Origin: CBDDGJ01 sp965227805
Lineage (GTDB): Bacteria; Pseudomonadota; Alphaproteobacteria; RS24
DNA length: 64,000 nt
NCBI GenBank assembly: GCA_965227805.1
Contig: CBDDGJ010000003.1
Span: forward strand, 1,472,220-1,536,219
Direction of reading: 5' to 3'
The position numbers were made by a program, and so were the translations under genes. How positions within the stretch are numbered: position 1 is the stretch's first letter; the number at the start of each line of letters is the position of its first letter. Below the pieces are notes generated by a model that saw only the letters and a list, made by a program, of their open reading frames with translations, ran no database searches and was not told the DNA's origin. Below, piece after piece: positions 18,420 to 27,647 of this stretch.

Positions 18420-19567
18420 TAAATTCACTTTCGACATTCGGGCTTGGCTATATTGTGCCTTTCGTGCTTGTTCTTACAATTGTTGTTTTTTTCCACGAGC
18501 TTGGCCATTTTTTGGTTGCCCGCTGGTGCGGTGTGAAGGTTGATACATTCTCGATTGGTTTTGGTCGTGCTATTTTCTCACGCATTGATAAGCATGGCAC
18601 AATCTGGAAATTAGGGTGGATACCACTTGGCGGTTATGTGAAATTCTTAGGCGATGAGAATGAAGCAAGTGCAGCCGATATGGACACTCTGGCACGTTTG
18701 GATGCCAAGCAACGCGAAGAAACACTTTTTTTCAAACCCCTATGGCAACGTAGTGCGGTTGTTGCGGCGGGGCCTTTTGCCAATTTTCTTTTGGCAATTA
18801 TTATATTTGCGTGTCTGTTCATGTTTATGGGCAAATATGTTGCGGCACCGGTTATATCGGGTATTGCAACACAAAGCGCAGCAGAACAGGCAGGTTTTGC
18901 GATAGGCGATAAAATTATCGAGATTGATGGAAAAGCAATAGATGATTTTTCGCAAGTGCAACGCATTGTTATGGTCAGTGCAGATATGCCGCTTACTATT
19001 CGCGTGGCGCGTGCAGAGCAAATATATGACTTAACGGCAACCCCACAGCGCATTATTGAGACAGACCGTTTCGACAATGAATATCCGGTGGGGCGGTTAG
19101 GGGTTCAAATCTCGACCCAAAGGGGCGATGGAGAAAATCTCAAAAAATATAATTTGCCGCAGGCGCTATGGCTGGGTGTTACGGAAAGCTATTTTATTAT
19201 CGAACAAAGTTTGGCGATGTTATCGCGCATTATTACCGGGCGCGAAAATGCGGATGGTTTGGGTGGTCCGGTGCGTATTGCACAGATTTCAGGACAAACC
19301 GCAACGCTCGGCCTTATCGCTTTATTGCATCTTACGGCCGTATTATCCGTGAGCATTGGTTTGGTTAATCTGTTTCCTATTCCTGTGCTGGATGGCGGGC
19401 ATTTGGCCTTTTATGCTTATGAGGCCGTTTTTGGTAAGCCGATGTCGGAACGCGTGCAAGCCATTGCGATGCGGATTGGTTTATCGCTTATTTTAATGTT
19501 ATTTATTTTTGTAACATGGAATGATCTTAATCATATTGGCGTATTTGATTTTTTATCAAACAGGTAA
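18407..19567 (+). CDS. rseP: Site-2 protease RseP family (membrane zinc metalloprotease, M50)
   Basis: RseP cuts membrane-spanning substrates such as anti-sigma factors and remnant signal peptides. The zinc motif HELGH is at residues 30-34 in the first membrane helix. The second active-site motif, NLFPIPVLDGGHL, lies near the C-terminus. One recognisable PDZ-like domain (about 125-200; 'QAGFAIGDKIIEIDG') occupies the periplasmic loop, where the E. coli protein has two. Length is 386 residues with about four membrane spans. It overlaps dxr by 13 bases and is followed 7 bp later by bamA. Confidence 0.93.
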   Translation: MQDIINSLSTFGLGYIVPFVLVLTIVVFFHELGHFLVARWCGVKVDTFSIGFGRAIFSRIDKHGTIWKLGWIPLGGYVKFLGDENEASAADMDTLARLDAKQREETLFFKPLWQRSAVVAAGPFANFLLAIIIFACLFMFMGKYVAAPVISGIATQSAAEQAGFAIGDKIIEIDGKAIDDFSQVQRIVMVSADMPLTIRVARAEQIYDLTATPQRIIETDRFDNEYPVGRLGVQISTQRGDGENLKKYNLPQALWLGVTESYFIIEQSLAMLSRIITGRENADGLGGPVRIAQISGQTATLGLIALLHLTAVLSVSIGLVNLFPIPVLDGGHLAFYAYEAVFGKPMSERVQAIAMRIGLSLILMLFIFVTWNDLNHIGVFDFLSNR

Positions 19568-19574
19568 ACTGATA

Positions 19575-21827
19575 ATGCGCTTTTCCTCCTTTATTGCGAT
19601 TATCTTTATATTTTTGTGTTGGCCGGCCTTTTTACATGCACAAGAAGAGCGTCCGATAATCCAGTTTATCCGTATTGAGGGGGTGCAACGTGTTGAGGCG
19701 GAAACGGTGAAAGCCTATATGGTTATCAAAGAAGGGATGCGCGATGATCCGGTTTTGGTTGACCGCTCGGTAAAGACATTATTTTCATCACAGCTTTTTG
19801 CCGATGTAAAGATAAGGCGCGAAGGTAATGGTTTGGTTGTGGTGGCGGTTGAAAATCCGATAATCAATCGGGTGAGCTTTGAGGGTAATGTAAGCATTCG
19901 TGATGATAAACTCAGACAGGAGGCTGTGCTTAAACCGCGCCAGGTTTATACGCGCGCTAAGGTGCAAGATGATGTTGAACGGTTTTTAGAACTTTATCGC
20001 CGCTCTGGGCGCTTTGCTGCACGTATAGACCCGAAAGTCGTCCAATTACCACAAAACCGGGTTGATCTTATTTTTGAAATAAATGATGGGCCAGTCACCA
20101 AAATCAATTCGATCAATTTTATCGGTAATACAGATTATGATGACGGACGCTTATTATCGGAAATTTTAACTTCGGAATCGCGCTGGTGGAAATTTTTGTC
20201 TTCAAGCGATAATTATGATCCAGATAGAATCGCCTATGACCGTGAATTATTACGGCGGTTTTATTTGAGTAAAGGCTATGCGGATTTTCATGTGATTAGC
20301 TCTATTGCAGAATTAACGCGCGATGGTGAAGAGTTTTTTGTGACCTTTAATATTCATGAAGGTGACATTTATAATTTTGCGGAAACAACCATTAGCAATA
20401 TGGTTGAAAGTCTGGATGAAGATATTTTACTGGCAGCTGTCGCGCATAGTGAAGGAGAACGCTATAACGCCAATCGCATTGATAAAACGGTTGATGCATT
20501 GACCAAAATTGTGGGCGAACAAGGTTTTGCTTTTGCAGAAATAAGACCGCGCGTGCGTCGGGATAAGGATGAGAATCTTGTGCGGGTAGACTATGTTATT
20601 GAAGAAGGTGCGCGTGTATATGTTGAGCAGATCAATATCGTCGGCAATACACGCACGCAAGATCAGGTTATTCGCCGCGAATTGCGGCTAAGCGAAGGTG
20701 ATGCATTTAATCGGGTTTTACTTTCCCGTTCGGAGCGCAATATTAGGGGGCTTAATTTTTTCGGTGTTGTTAATGTCTCGGAATCACGCGGCAGTGAACC
20801 CGACCAAACAGTCATTGATATTGTGGTTTCCGAACGCCCGACGGGGCAGGCAACATTCGGTATAAGCTACTCCTCAGCCGATGCAGCTTCAACAGATATT
20901 TCCATTAGCGAGCGTAATTTTCTGGGACGTGGCTATACGTTAAGTGCCGCGACACGCTTAAGCAATGAATCGCAGCTTTATAATTTCTCATTTGGTGACC
21001 CCTATTTTTTGGGTCGCGATATTTATGGCAGCTTCAAACTGTTTAACACCGAAACGGATTATTCATCCCGTAGTTATACAACGCACCAATATGGCGGCAC
21101 ACTAACTTTATCTTATAATTTATCCGAAGATGGACGTATACAATTTTCCTATGAGCTTTCAGAAATTAAGGCAGATTATCGCGATGAAGCAGAAGAAGAT
21201 GCTGAATATGCCGAATCCATATTCGGCTATTATTATTACATTGACAAACGAGACGATAAGATTGATCCCAAAAATGGATGGAGCATAGGTTTCGGACAAG
21301 ATATAGCAGGCCCGGGATTTGATCGCAAATATGTGCAATCTGATTTAACAGCAAATTATTATAAGGAACTTGCCGAAGACTGGATTTTACATTTGCGCTC
21401 CATTGGCGCACTTATTGAAGGCTATGATGGACAAATTGTTGAAGATAATGAGCGTTTTTATATAAGCGGTAGAACATTTAGAGGATTTGATAGATCAGGC
21501 GTTGGCCCGCGCGATATTGAGACTGATACAGCTTTGGGGGCGAATAAATATATTGTAAATACGCTAGAAGTTTTTATTCCGACAGGTATCCCCAAAGAGA
21601 TTCAAGTGAATACGGCATTATTTGTTGATTTCGGGTGGGTGGGAGATAATGATGAAGAGCCGAATGAAAATTTTGAAACAGATTTTGCATTTCGGGCAAC
21701 TTATGGTATGACGCTTCAATGGCGTTCGGCCATCGGGCCAATGCGGTTTGATTTTGCACGCATAATAGAAAAAGAAGATTACGACAAGCCTAGATTTTTC
21801 ACATTCACTGTGGGTGGCACATTTTAA
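19575..21827 (+). CDS. bamA: Outer membrane protein assembly factor BamA
   Basis: BamA folds beta-barrel proteins into the outer membrane. A signal peptide (about 1-22, ending LHA before QEERP) precedes five POTRA domains (about 25-420) and a C-terminal 16-strand barrel. The conserved RGF motif is visible in 'YISGRTFRGFDRSG', and the protein ends in FTVGGTF with the terminal Phe needed for barrel insertion. The ATG at 19575 is used; a longer in-frame extension inside rseP would spoil the signal peptide. The length of 750 residues is normal. Confidence 0.96.
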   Translation: MRFSSFIAIIFIFLCWPAFLHAQEERPIIQFIRIEGVQRVEAETVKAYMVIKEGMRDDPVLVDRSVKTLFSSQLFADVKIRREGNGLVVVAVENPIINRVSFEGNVSIRDDKLRQEAVLKPRQVYTRAKVQDDVERFLELYRRSGRFAARIDPKVVQLPQNRVDLIFEINDGPVTKINSINFIGNTDYDDGRLLSEILTSESRWWKFLSSSDNYDPDRIAYDRELLRRFYLSKGYADFHVISSIAELTRDGEEFFVTFNIHEGDIYNFAETTISNMVESLDEDILLAAVAHSEGERYNANRIDKTVDALTKIVGEQGFAFAEIRPRVRRDKDENLVRVDYVIEEGARVYVEQINIVGNTRTQDQVIRRELRLSEGDAFNRVLLSRSERNIRGLNFFGVVNVSESRGSEPDQTVIDIVVSERPTGQATFGISYSSADAASTDISISERNFLGRGYTLSAATRLSNESQLYNFSFGDPYFLGRDIYGSFKLFNTETDYSSRSYTTHQYGGTLTLSYNLSEDGRIQFSYELSEIKADYRDEAEEDAEYAESIFGYYYYIDKRDDKIDPKNGWSIGFGQDIAGPGFDRKYVQSDLTANYYKELAEDWILHLRSIGALIEGYDGQIVEDNERFYISGRTFRGFDRSGVGPRDIETDTALGANKYIVNTLEVFIPTGIPKEIQVNTALFVDFGWVGDNDEEPNENFETDFAFRATYGMTLQWRSAIGPMRFDFARIIEKEDYDKPRFFTFTVGGTF

Positions 21828-21837
21828 GGAGACAGTT

Positions 21838-22380
21838 ATGACACGAAGAAAACAGAGTTTTTTATATATTTTAGTCGCATTTTTTATGGCACTGTCTGTG
21901 TCCGCAAAAGCGGCAGAGACAAATATTTTATTATTTGACCCGCAACGCGCCGTTGCCCAATCACTGGTTGGAAAAAATGTTCAGGAACAAGGACAAAAAT
22001 TGTCAAGTGAAACACAAGCAAAAGCGAACCAATATCGTCAGGAACTGCAATCGGAAGCACAAAAGATAGAAGAGCAAAGAAGCCTGCTTGCTCAAGATGC
22101 TTTGCGCGGAAAAATGGAAGAATTACAACGTAAGCAAACCGAAAGAACTCAGGAACTTAATGAGCGCGGGCGCACGATTGAAGCTGCAATCAATAAGGCC
22201 TTTAGCGAGATTAGTTCTGTTATAGATGAAGAATTGAAAAAACTGGCAAAAGAACGCAATGCTGATTTTATACTGAATCGTAATGTTGCTTTTGTAACCG
22301 ATCCGGCGGCGGATATCACTGACGAAATTGTCAGCCGTTTGGATAAACGCATAAAAGAAATAGCATTAGATATAAAATAA
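21838..22380 (+). CDS. skp: Periplasmic chaperone Skp/OmpH
   Basis: Skp is a trimeric holdase that carries unfolded outer-membrane proteins across the periplasm to BamA. The 180-residue protein has a signal peptide ending near AKA-AE. A long charged coiled-coil stretch (about 55-135, Gln/Glu/Lys/Arg rich) forms the tentacles, and the C-terminus returns to the beta body. AAGGAGA lies directly upstream of ATG 21838. It starts 10 bp after the bamA stop, the conserved bamA-skp-lpxD order. Confidence 0.9.
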   Translation: MTRRKQSFLYILVAFFMALSVSAKAAETNILLFDPQRAVAQSLVGKNVQEQGQKLSSETQAKANQYRQELQSEAQKIEEQRSLLAQDALRGKMEELQRKQTERTQELNERGRTIEAAINKAFSEISSVIDEELKKLAKERNADFILNRNVAFVTDPAADITDEIVSRLDKRIKEIALDIK

Positions 22381-22394
22381 TATCCGGTATATCT

Positions 22395-23423
22395 GTGATA
22401 GATAAGCGTTTTTATTCATGCACCGCCCCTTTTGACCTCGCTGCAATCGCGTCGCATCTGGGCGTATCCGCTGTGCCCCCGTCAAAAGAGACGCTACAAA
22501 TCGATGCTCTTGCTTCGCTTGAAATGGCTGATGGTAAGTCTATTTGCTTTTTAGCAGATGCGAAACGCTATGCTGTGCAGGCACGGCACACCAGAGCGGG
22601 TGCGGTTCTGGTGAAAAAGGGGGATGCTGATTTATTGCCGGCGGCGTGTATAAAACTTGTCTCACAAAATCCCCATACGGACTTTTGTAAACTGGCTGAT
22701 TTATTTTACCCCGAATCGTATCGAACAACACCTGTGCAAGGCGATGTTGCCATTCATCCCACGGCTAAAATTGCAGAAACTGCACAAATTGGCTTTGGTG
22801 CTGTTATTGGGGCAGGCGTAGAAATTGGTGCAGATACAATTATTGGTGCAAATAGTGTGATTGGTCGTGGGGTAGCGATAGGGCAAAAGAGTATGATAGG
22901 TGCACACTGCACAATAACCTATGCCCTAATTGGCGACCGCGTCATTATTCAAAATGGAACGTCTATCGGTCAGGATGGGTTTGGCTTTATACCGGGGGAA
23001 CGACATGTCAAAATTCCACATCTTGGGCGGGTGATTATTCAGGATAACGTTGAGATACAGGCAAATTGTGCCATAGATCGCGGCACAATGGGTGATACAA
23101 TTATCGGTGAGGGCACAAAATTAGATAATTTAGTTCATGTTGCGCATAATGTTGTGATTGGCCGTCATTGTTTTATCACGGGTCAATGTGGCTTTGCGGG
23201 GAGTGGTCGCTTGGGCGATTATGTCTCTATGGGCGGGCAGGCAGGTGTTGGCGGTCATATTGATATTGGAAGCCAGACGACGATTGCAGCAAAGGCACTT
23301 GTTTTGCGCTCTGTTCAAGGTGGGGAAACGGTGGCTGGAAATCCGGCGCGTAACCTTAGAGACTGGCACAAAGATCTTGCTTATTTGTCGCGCATACGCA
23401 AAAAGCAGGAGGCGGCGAAATAG
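22395..23423 (+). CDS. lpxD: UDP-3-O-(3-hydroxyacyl)glucosamine N-acyltransferase
   Basis: LpxD adds the second 3-hydroxyacyl chain in lipid A synthesis from acyl-ACP. The N-terminal uridine-binding domain (to about 105) is followed by a left-handed beta-helix of hexapeptide repeats (about 110-290) and a C-terminal helix. The catalytic histidine is in 'LVHVAHNVVIGRHCF'. The start is GTG 22395 with a weak ribosome site. Length is 342 residues. Normally fabZ would follow; here only 75 bp separate it from the lpxA start codon. Confidence 0.95.
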   Translation: MIDKRFYSCTAPFDLAAIASHLGVSAVPPSKETLQIDALASLEMADGKSICFLADAKRYAVQARHTRAGAVLVKKGDADLLPAACIKLVSQNPHTDFCKLADLFYPESYRTTPVQGDVAIHPTAKIAETAQIGFGAVIGAGVEIGADTIIGANSVIGRGVAIGQKSMIGAHCTITYALIGDRVIIQNGTSIGQDGFGFIPGERHVKIPHLGRVIIQDNVEIQANCAIDRGTMGDTIIGEGTKLDNLVHVAHNVVIGRHCFITGQCGFAGSGRLGDYVSMGGQAGVGGHIDIGSQTTIAAKALVLRSVQGGETVAGNPARNLRDWHKDLAYLSRIRKKQEAAK

Positions 23424-23498
23424 TCCGTAAAACTCCGTGATTTGCCTTTTTAGACGAATGCGTTATTCATCATATCCGATAATTTGGTTATGAATGAA

Positions 23499-24296
23499 AT
23501 GGCAGATATACACCCAACAGCAATTATTGAAGACGGTGCCAAGATTGGGCAGAATGTTAAAATTGGACCTTATTGTCATATCGGCGCGCATGTTAGTCTG
23601 GATGATAATGTTGAGCTAAGCGCGCATGTGTCTGTGATGGGACATACGCAAATTGGGCGTGCAACCAAAGTGTCACCTTTCGCATCGCTTGGCCATATGC
23701 CGGTATTGCATAGACAATCCGATGATCCTGGTAAATTGGAAATCGGCGAACGCAATTTGATTGCTGAACATGTAACGATTTGCCCCGGGCAAATGACAGA
23801 TTCTAAACTGACTAAAATCGGAAATGATAATTTCTTTTTACCGCAAACCCATGTCGGGCATGATAGCCTTATTGGTAATCATGTAACATTTTCAACCGGC
23901 GCAATTATTGCAGGCCATGTCGCGGTTGAAGATTATGTCATTTTAAGCGGTATGGTGGCGGTGCATCAATTTTGTCGTCTGGGTGCCTATAGTTTTATCG
24001 GGGGCGGTTCGATTGTGGTGCAAGATGTGATTCCCTTTGGTATTGTTGAAGGAAATCGTGCGTGTTTACGCGGGCTTAATATTGTGGGCTTGCAACGCAA
24101 TGGTTTCCGAAAAGCAGCGATTCACGATATAAGGCGCGCATATAAATATATCTTTGATATGGATGAAGGAACATTCAAAGAGCGTGTTGCTATTGTGCAT
24201 ACACGATTTAGCGATAGCCCTGATGTGCTGCGCCTTATTACATTTTTACAGGCCGAAAGTCGCGGCGTATGCTTGCCGCCCAAAAAAGAAAGCTAG
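23499..24296 (+). CDS. lpxA: UDP-N-acetylglucosamine O-acyltransferase
   Basis: LpxA performs the first acylation of lipid A synthesis. It is a beta-helix of hexapeptide repeats from residue 1, with the catalytic-histidine segment 'TQIGRATKVSPFA...LIAEHVTI' and QTHVGHDS, and a C-terminal helical domain. Candidate starts are TTG 23484, ATG 23490 and ATG 23499. The last is chosen because family members begin at 'IHPTAIIEDGA', though no ribosome site is obvious for any. That gives 265 residues. It directly follows lpxD without the usual fabZ. Confidence 0.94.
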   Translation: MADIHPTAIIEDGAKIGQNVKIGPYCHIGAHVSLDDNVELSAHVSVMGHTQIGRATKVSPFASLGHMPVLHRQSDDPGKLEIGERNLIAEHVTICPGQMTDSKLTKIGNDNFFLPQTHVGHDSLIGNHVTFSTGAIIAGHVAVEDYVILSGMVAVHQFCRLGAYSFIGGGSIVVQDVIPFGIVEGNRACLRGLNIVGLQRNGFRKAAIHDIRRAYKYIFDMDEGTFKERVAIVHTRFSDSPDVLRLITFLQAESRGVCLPPKKES

Positions 24297-24299
24297 AGC

Positions 24300-25133
24300 G
24301 TGGCAGCGCGCGTGGGTATTATTGCAGGGGGGGGGAATATCCCCATAATGATTGCTGATGCGTGCATGGAAAACAATCAGCCTGTTTATATTATCGCCTT
24401 AGAGGGACACGCCTCGCAAGATATATATGAACGTGCCGATGCAATATGCAAGATTGAGAAAGTAAGTAAAATTGCCAAACTACTCAAACAAGCAGCTTGC
24501 GCGCAGCTTGCGATGGTTGGCAAGGTGAACCGCCCAGATTTTATGAAATTGCGCCCTGATGCAGGTGGCATACAGGTTCTTGCACAAATTGCCCGCCTTA
24601 AAATTCGTGGTGATGATGCCTTATTACGCATTTTAGCAGACTATTTTACAAAAAAGGGCTTTTCGGTGCTTGCACCGGAAAACCTTTTAGAGGGTTTACG
24701 GGCGCCAGAAGGCTTGTTATGCGGCACAATGCAAAATGTGACAGGTGATATTGCTTTGGGGCAGGATATTCTAGCCGCCACAAGTCGTTTTGATATGGGG
24801 CAGGGCGTTGTGGTGTGCCGTGGATTAATTTTGGCACTTGAAGGGGCAGAGGGCACAGATGCAATGCTGGCGCGGTGTGCGGCTTTGCCTGAAGCCATGC
24901 GCGGGACAAAGAAAAAGCGCGATGGCATCGTGATGAAACTTCCGAAAAAAGGGCAGGATAAGCGTCTGGATTTACCCGGAATCGGGGTTGAGACGATTAC
25001 TAATGCTGCTGCCGCTGGTCTGGCGGGCATTGTGTTTGAAGCCGGCGGTGCACATATTATTGATTTACCGGCCTGTATTGCTTGTGCACAGGAAAAGGGG
25101 CTTTTTCTTTATGGCCTTACAGAAAGCACGTAA
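24300..25133 (+). CDS. lpxI: UDP-2,3-diacylglucosamine pyrophosphatase LpxI (DUF1009)
   Basis: LpxI hydrolyses UDP-2,3-diacylglucosamine to lipid X. It is the alphaproteobacterial replacement for LpxH. The 277-residue protein opens with VGIIAGGGNIP and has the conserved 'KVNRPDFMKLRPD' and 'GPxTV-like ...LPGIGVETITNAAAAGLAG' C-terminal domain. The start is GTG 24300, 3 bp after the lpxA stop. Codons 9-12 contain a run of nine G residues, a possible slippage site. It abuts lpxB with no intergenic base. Confidence 0.93.
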   Translation: MAARVGIIAGGGNIPIMIADACMENNQPVYIIALEGHASQDIYERADAICKIEKVSKIAKLLKQAACAQLAMVGKVNRPDFMKLRPDAGGIQVLAQIARLKIRGDDALLRILADYFTKKGFSVLAPENLLEGLRAPEGLLCGTMQNVTGDIALGQDILAATSRFDMGQGVVVCRGLILALEGAEGTDAMLARCAALPEAMRGTKKKRDGIVMKLPKKGQDKRLDLPGIGVETITNAAAAGLAGIVFEAGGAHIIDLPACIACAQEKGLFLYGLTEST

Positions 25134-26279
25134 ATGGCGCCACATTTTATGATAACGGCAGGAGAAAGTTCAGGTGACATTTTGGGCGCCGATTTAATGC
25201 GGGCTTTGCGTAAGCGCTATCCACAGTGCAGGATTTCAGGGGTTGGTGGTCCGCTTATGCAGGCGCAAGGCATGGAGCTGATATTTCCCATGCAGGATAT
25301 TGCCGTGATGGGGGTAAGGGCTGTGCTTGCAAATCTAAGGTTTTTATTAGGGCGCATTGCTTTGGCTACCGATTATGCGTTGCATGAGCAACCGGATATT
25401 GTGATCACCATTGATGCGCCAGATTTTAGTCATCGTCTGGCAAAGCGCATAAAGCGCAAGAGCAGGAACATTAAAACCATTTGTTATGTTGCGCCTTCCG
25501 TGTGGATGTGGCGTGCAGGGCGGGCACAAAAAATGCGGAGGCTTTATGACCATGTGCTGGCACTTTTGCCCTTTGAACCGGATATATTTCAAAAACTAGA
25601 CGGCCCGCCTTGTAGCTATATCGGACACACAGCGATCACGCATATTCCCGCACCACAAGCGGGCAGCGTATTTCGGAAAAAATATAAAATTTCTGAAGAT
25701 ACAAAAATTTTATGTATCTTACCGGGAAGTCGCAAGGGGGAATTGAAAGCCCTGCGCGCGCCGTTTCATGATGCCCTTATGCGTATGGATTTGGAGGGAA
25801 CGCGGCTTGCTGTGCCAGTGGTGCCGCATCTGCGTGCGGAGATTGAACGTATAAGTGCTGCATGGCCATATCAACCGCTTTTGGTTGAGCAAACAGAAAA
25901 AGCAGATCTATTTGCCGCGTCCGATGTCGCGCTTGCGGCTTCGGGTACGGTTGCACTAGAGCTTGGCCTTGCGGGTATTCCGATGGTGATCGGCTATAAG
26001 ACGGATATGCTTTTAGGAGCGATTATCATGCGGATTGCCGGCGTTCCGTCGGTTGTTCTGCCCAATATTGTGCTTGACCGCCCGGCGGTAAAAGAGTTTT
26101 TACAGGAAAGATGCACAGGCGAGAATTTTGCCGCTGCCTTATCTGAATTGCTCACCAATGAGGCAGTTTACGCGCAGGCCAAAGCAGATTTGGCGGATTT
26201 CAAAGCGCGCATGGTGCAAAATATCACCTCACCCAGTGATGAGGCGGTGCGCATTATACATCACTTTATAGCGACTTAA
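25134..26279 (+). CDS. lpxB: Lipid-A-disaccharide synthase
   Basis: LpxB is a peripheral-membrane GT-B glycosyltransferase that joins lipid X to UDP-diacylglucosamine. It shows the N-terminal TAGESSGDILGADL, 'YVAPSVWMWRAGRAQKM', the phosphate-binding LPGSRKGEL and 'ASGTVALELGLAGIPMVI'. Length is 381 residues. The ATG immediately follows the lpxI stop codon. Its 3' end overlaps the convergent gltA by 4 bases, marking the end of the long rightward run. Confidence 0.96.
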   Translation: MAPHFMITAGESSGDILGADLMRALRKRYPQCRISGVGGPLMQAQGMELIFPMQDIAVMGVRAVLANLRFLLGRIALATDYALHEQPDIVITIDAPDFSHRLAKRIKRKSRNIKTICYVAPSVWMWRAGRAQKMRRLYDHVLALLPFEPDIFQKLDGPPCSYIGHTAITHIPAPQAGSVFRKKYKISEDTKILCILPGSRKGELKALRAPFHDALMRMDLEGTRLAVPVVPHLRAEIERISAAWPYQPLLVEQTEKADLFAASDVALAASGTVALELGLAGIPMVIGYKTDMLLGAIIMRIAGVPSVVLPNIVLDRPAVKEFLQERCTGENFAAALSELLTNEAVYAQAKADLADFKARMVQNITSPSDEAVRIIHHFIAT

Positions 26280-27562
26280 CGTGTTTCGAGCGGCACGTAA
26301 TCGCGTTGCGTGGCACCTGTATAGAGCTGGCGCGGGCGTCCAATGCGTTGGCTTGGATCCTCGATCATTTCATTCCATTGTGCAACCCAGCCCACTGTGC
26401 GGGCAAGCGCAAATAAAACAGTAAACATATCAGTCGGAAAGCCCATCGCCTTTAAGGTAATGCCGGAGTAAAAATCTACATTGGGATAAAGTTTCTTCTC
26501 AATGAAATAATCATCACTAAGCGCGATTTTTTCAAGCTCTACAGCAATATCCAGGAGCGGATCATTTTTAACCCCCACTTCATCCAATATCTCATGGCAG
26601 ATTTTCTGAAAGACACTCGCCCGCGGATCATAATTTTTGTAAACGCGGTGCCCGAAGCCCATAAGGCGGAATGGGTCATTTTTGTCTTTCGCCTTGGCGA
26701 TATATTCCGGTATGCGATCAACCGACCCGATTTCTTGCAGCATATTCAGCGCGGCTTCATTTGCACCCCCATGTGCAGGCCCCCATAGGCAGGCAATGCC
26801 GGCAGCGATACAGGCAAAGGGGTTGGCTCCGGAAGATCCGGCCAAGCGCACAGTCGCGGCAGAAGCATTTTGCTCGTGATCGGCATGAAGAATGAATATT
26901 TTATCCATAGCACGCGCAAGCACTGGGTTTACCTTGCTTTCCTCACAGGGCACACTAAAGCACATATGCAGGAAATTTGCCGAATAATCCAAATCATTGC
27001 GGGGATAAATAAAGGGTTGCCCGATAGAATATTTATAGGCCATCGCCGCAATCGTCGGAATTTTCGCAATCAGGCGCCGGCTTGCAATTTTGCGTTGTTC
27101 GGGGTCATTAATATCCGTGCTATCATGATAAAAGGCACTTAACGCCCCCACAACCCCGACCATAATGGCCATGGGGTGGGCATCGCGCCGGAAACCCTGG
27201 AAAAAGCGAAAAAGCTGCTCATGCACCATCGTGTGGTGCGTAATGGCGGTTTCAAATTCTGAGAGCTCATTTTTTGTCGGTAATTCGCCACTAAGCAGCA
27301 AATAGCATGTCTCGATAAAACTTGACTGTTCGGTAAGCTGTTCAATCGGATAACCGCGATGCAGCAAAATACCTTTTTCACCATCGATAAAGGTGATTTT
27401 AGACTCGCAACTTGCCGTAGAGGTAAAGCCGGGATCATAGGTAAATTGTCCAGTTTGGCCATAAAGGCTGGATATGTTTACCACGCTTGGACCATTTGTC
27501 CCATGGTGCACATCAAACTCATAATTTTTACCTGCTAGATCAAGATTGGCCTTATCGCTCAT
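26276..27562 (-). CDS. gltA: Citrate synthase (type II)
   Basis: GltA condenses acetyl-CoA and oxaloacetate in the TCA cycle. At 428 residues it is the hexameric, NADH-sensitive Gram-negative type. Catalytic segments are LHADHEQNASAATVRL, GPAHGGANEAAL, 'MGFGHRVYKNYDPR' and the aspartate region 'LYPNVDFYSGITL'. GAGGAGA precedes the ATG. It is convergent with lpxB and lies downstream of gltX on the same strand, a conserved alphaproteobacterial neighbourhood. Confidence 0.97.
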   Translation of the reverse strand: MSDKANLDLAGKNYEFDVHHGTNGPSVVNISSLYGQTGQFTYDPGFTSTASCESKITFIDGEKGILLHRGYPIEQLTEQSSFIETCYLLLSGELPTKNELSEFETAITHHTMVHEQLFRFFQGFRRDAHPMAIMVGVVGALSAFYHDSTDINDPEQRKIASRRLIAKIPTIAAMAYKYSIGQPFIYPRNDLDYSANFLHMCFSVPCEESKVNPVLARAMDKIFILHADHEQNASAATVRLAGSSGANPFACIAAGIACLWGPAHGGANEAALNMLQEIGSVDRIPEYIAKAKDKNDPFRLMGFGHRVYKNYDPRASVFQKICHEILDEVGVKNDPLLDIAVELEKIALSDDYFIEKKLYPNVDFYSGITLKAMGFPTDMFTVLFALARTVGWVAQWNEMIEDPSQRIGRPRQLYTGATQRDYVPLETR

Positions 27563-27647
27563 TCAGTGTCTCCTCTTCTATATATTCAAGGCAGATTATA
27601 GCACAAGACGATAAATATAGCTATAGCTGAAGCGCGAAATAGTGTAA

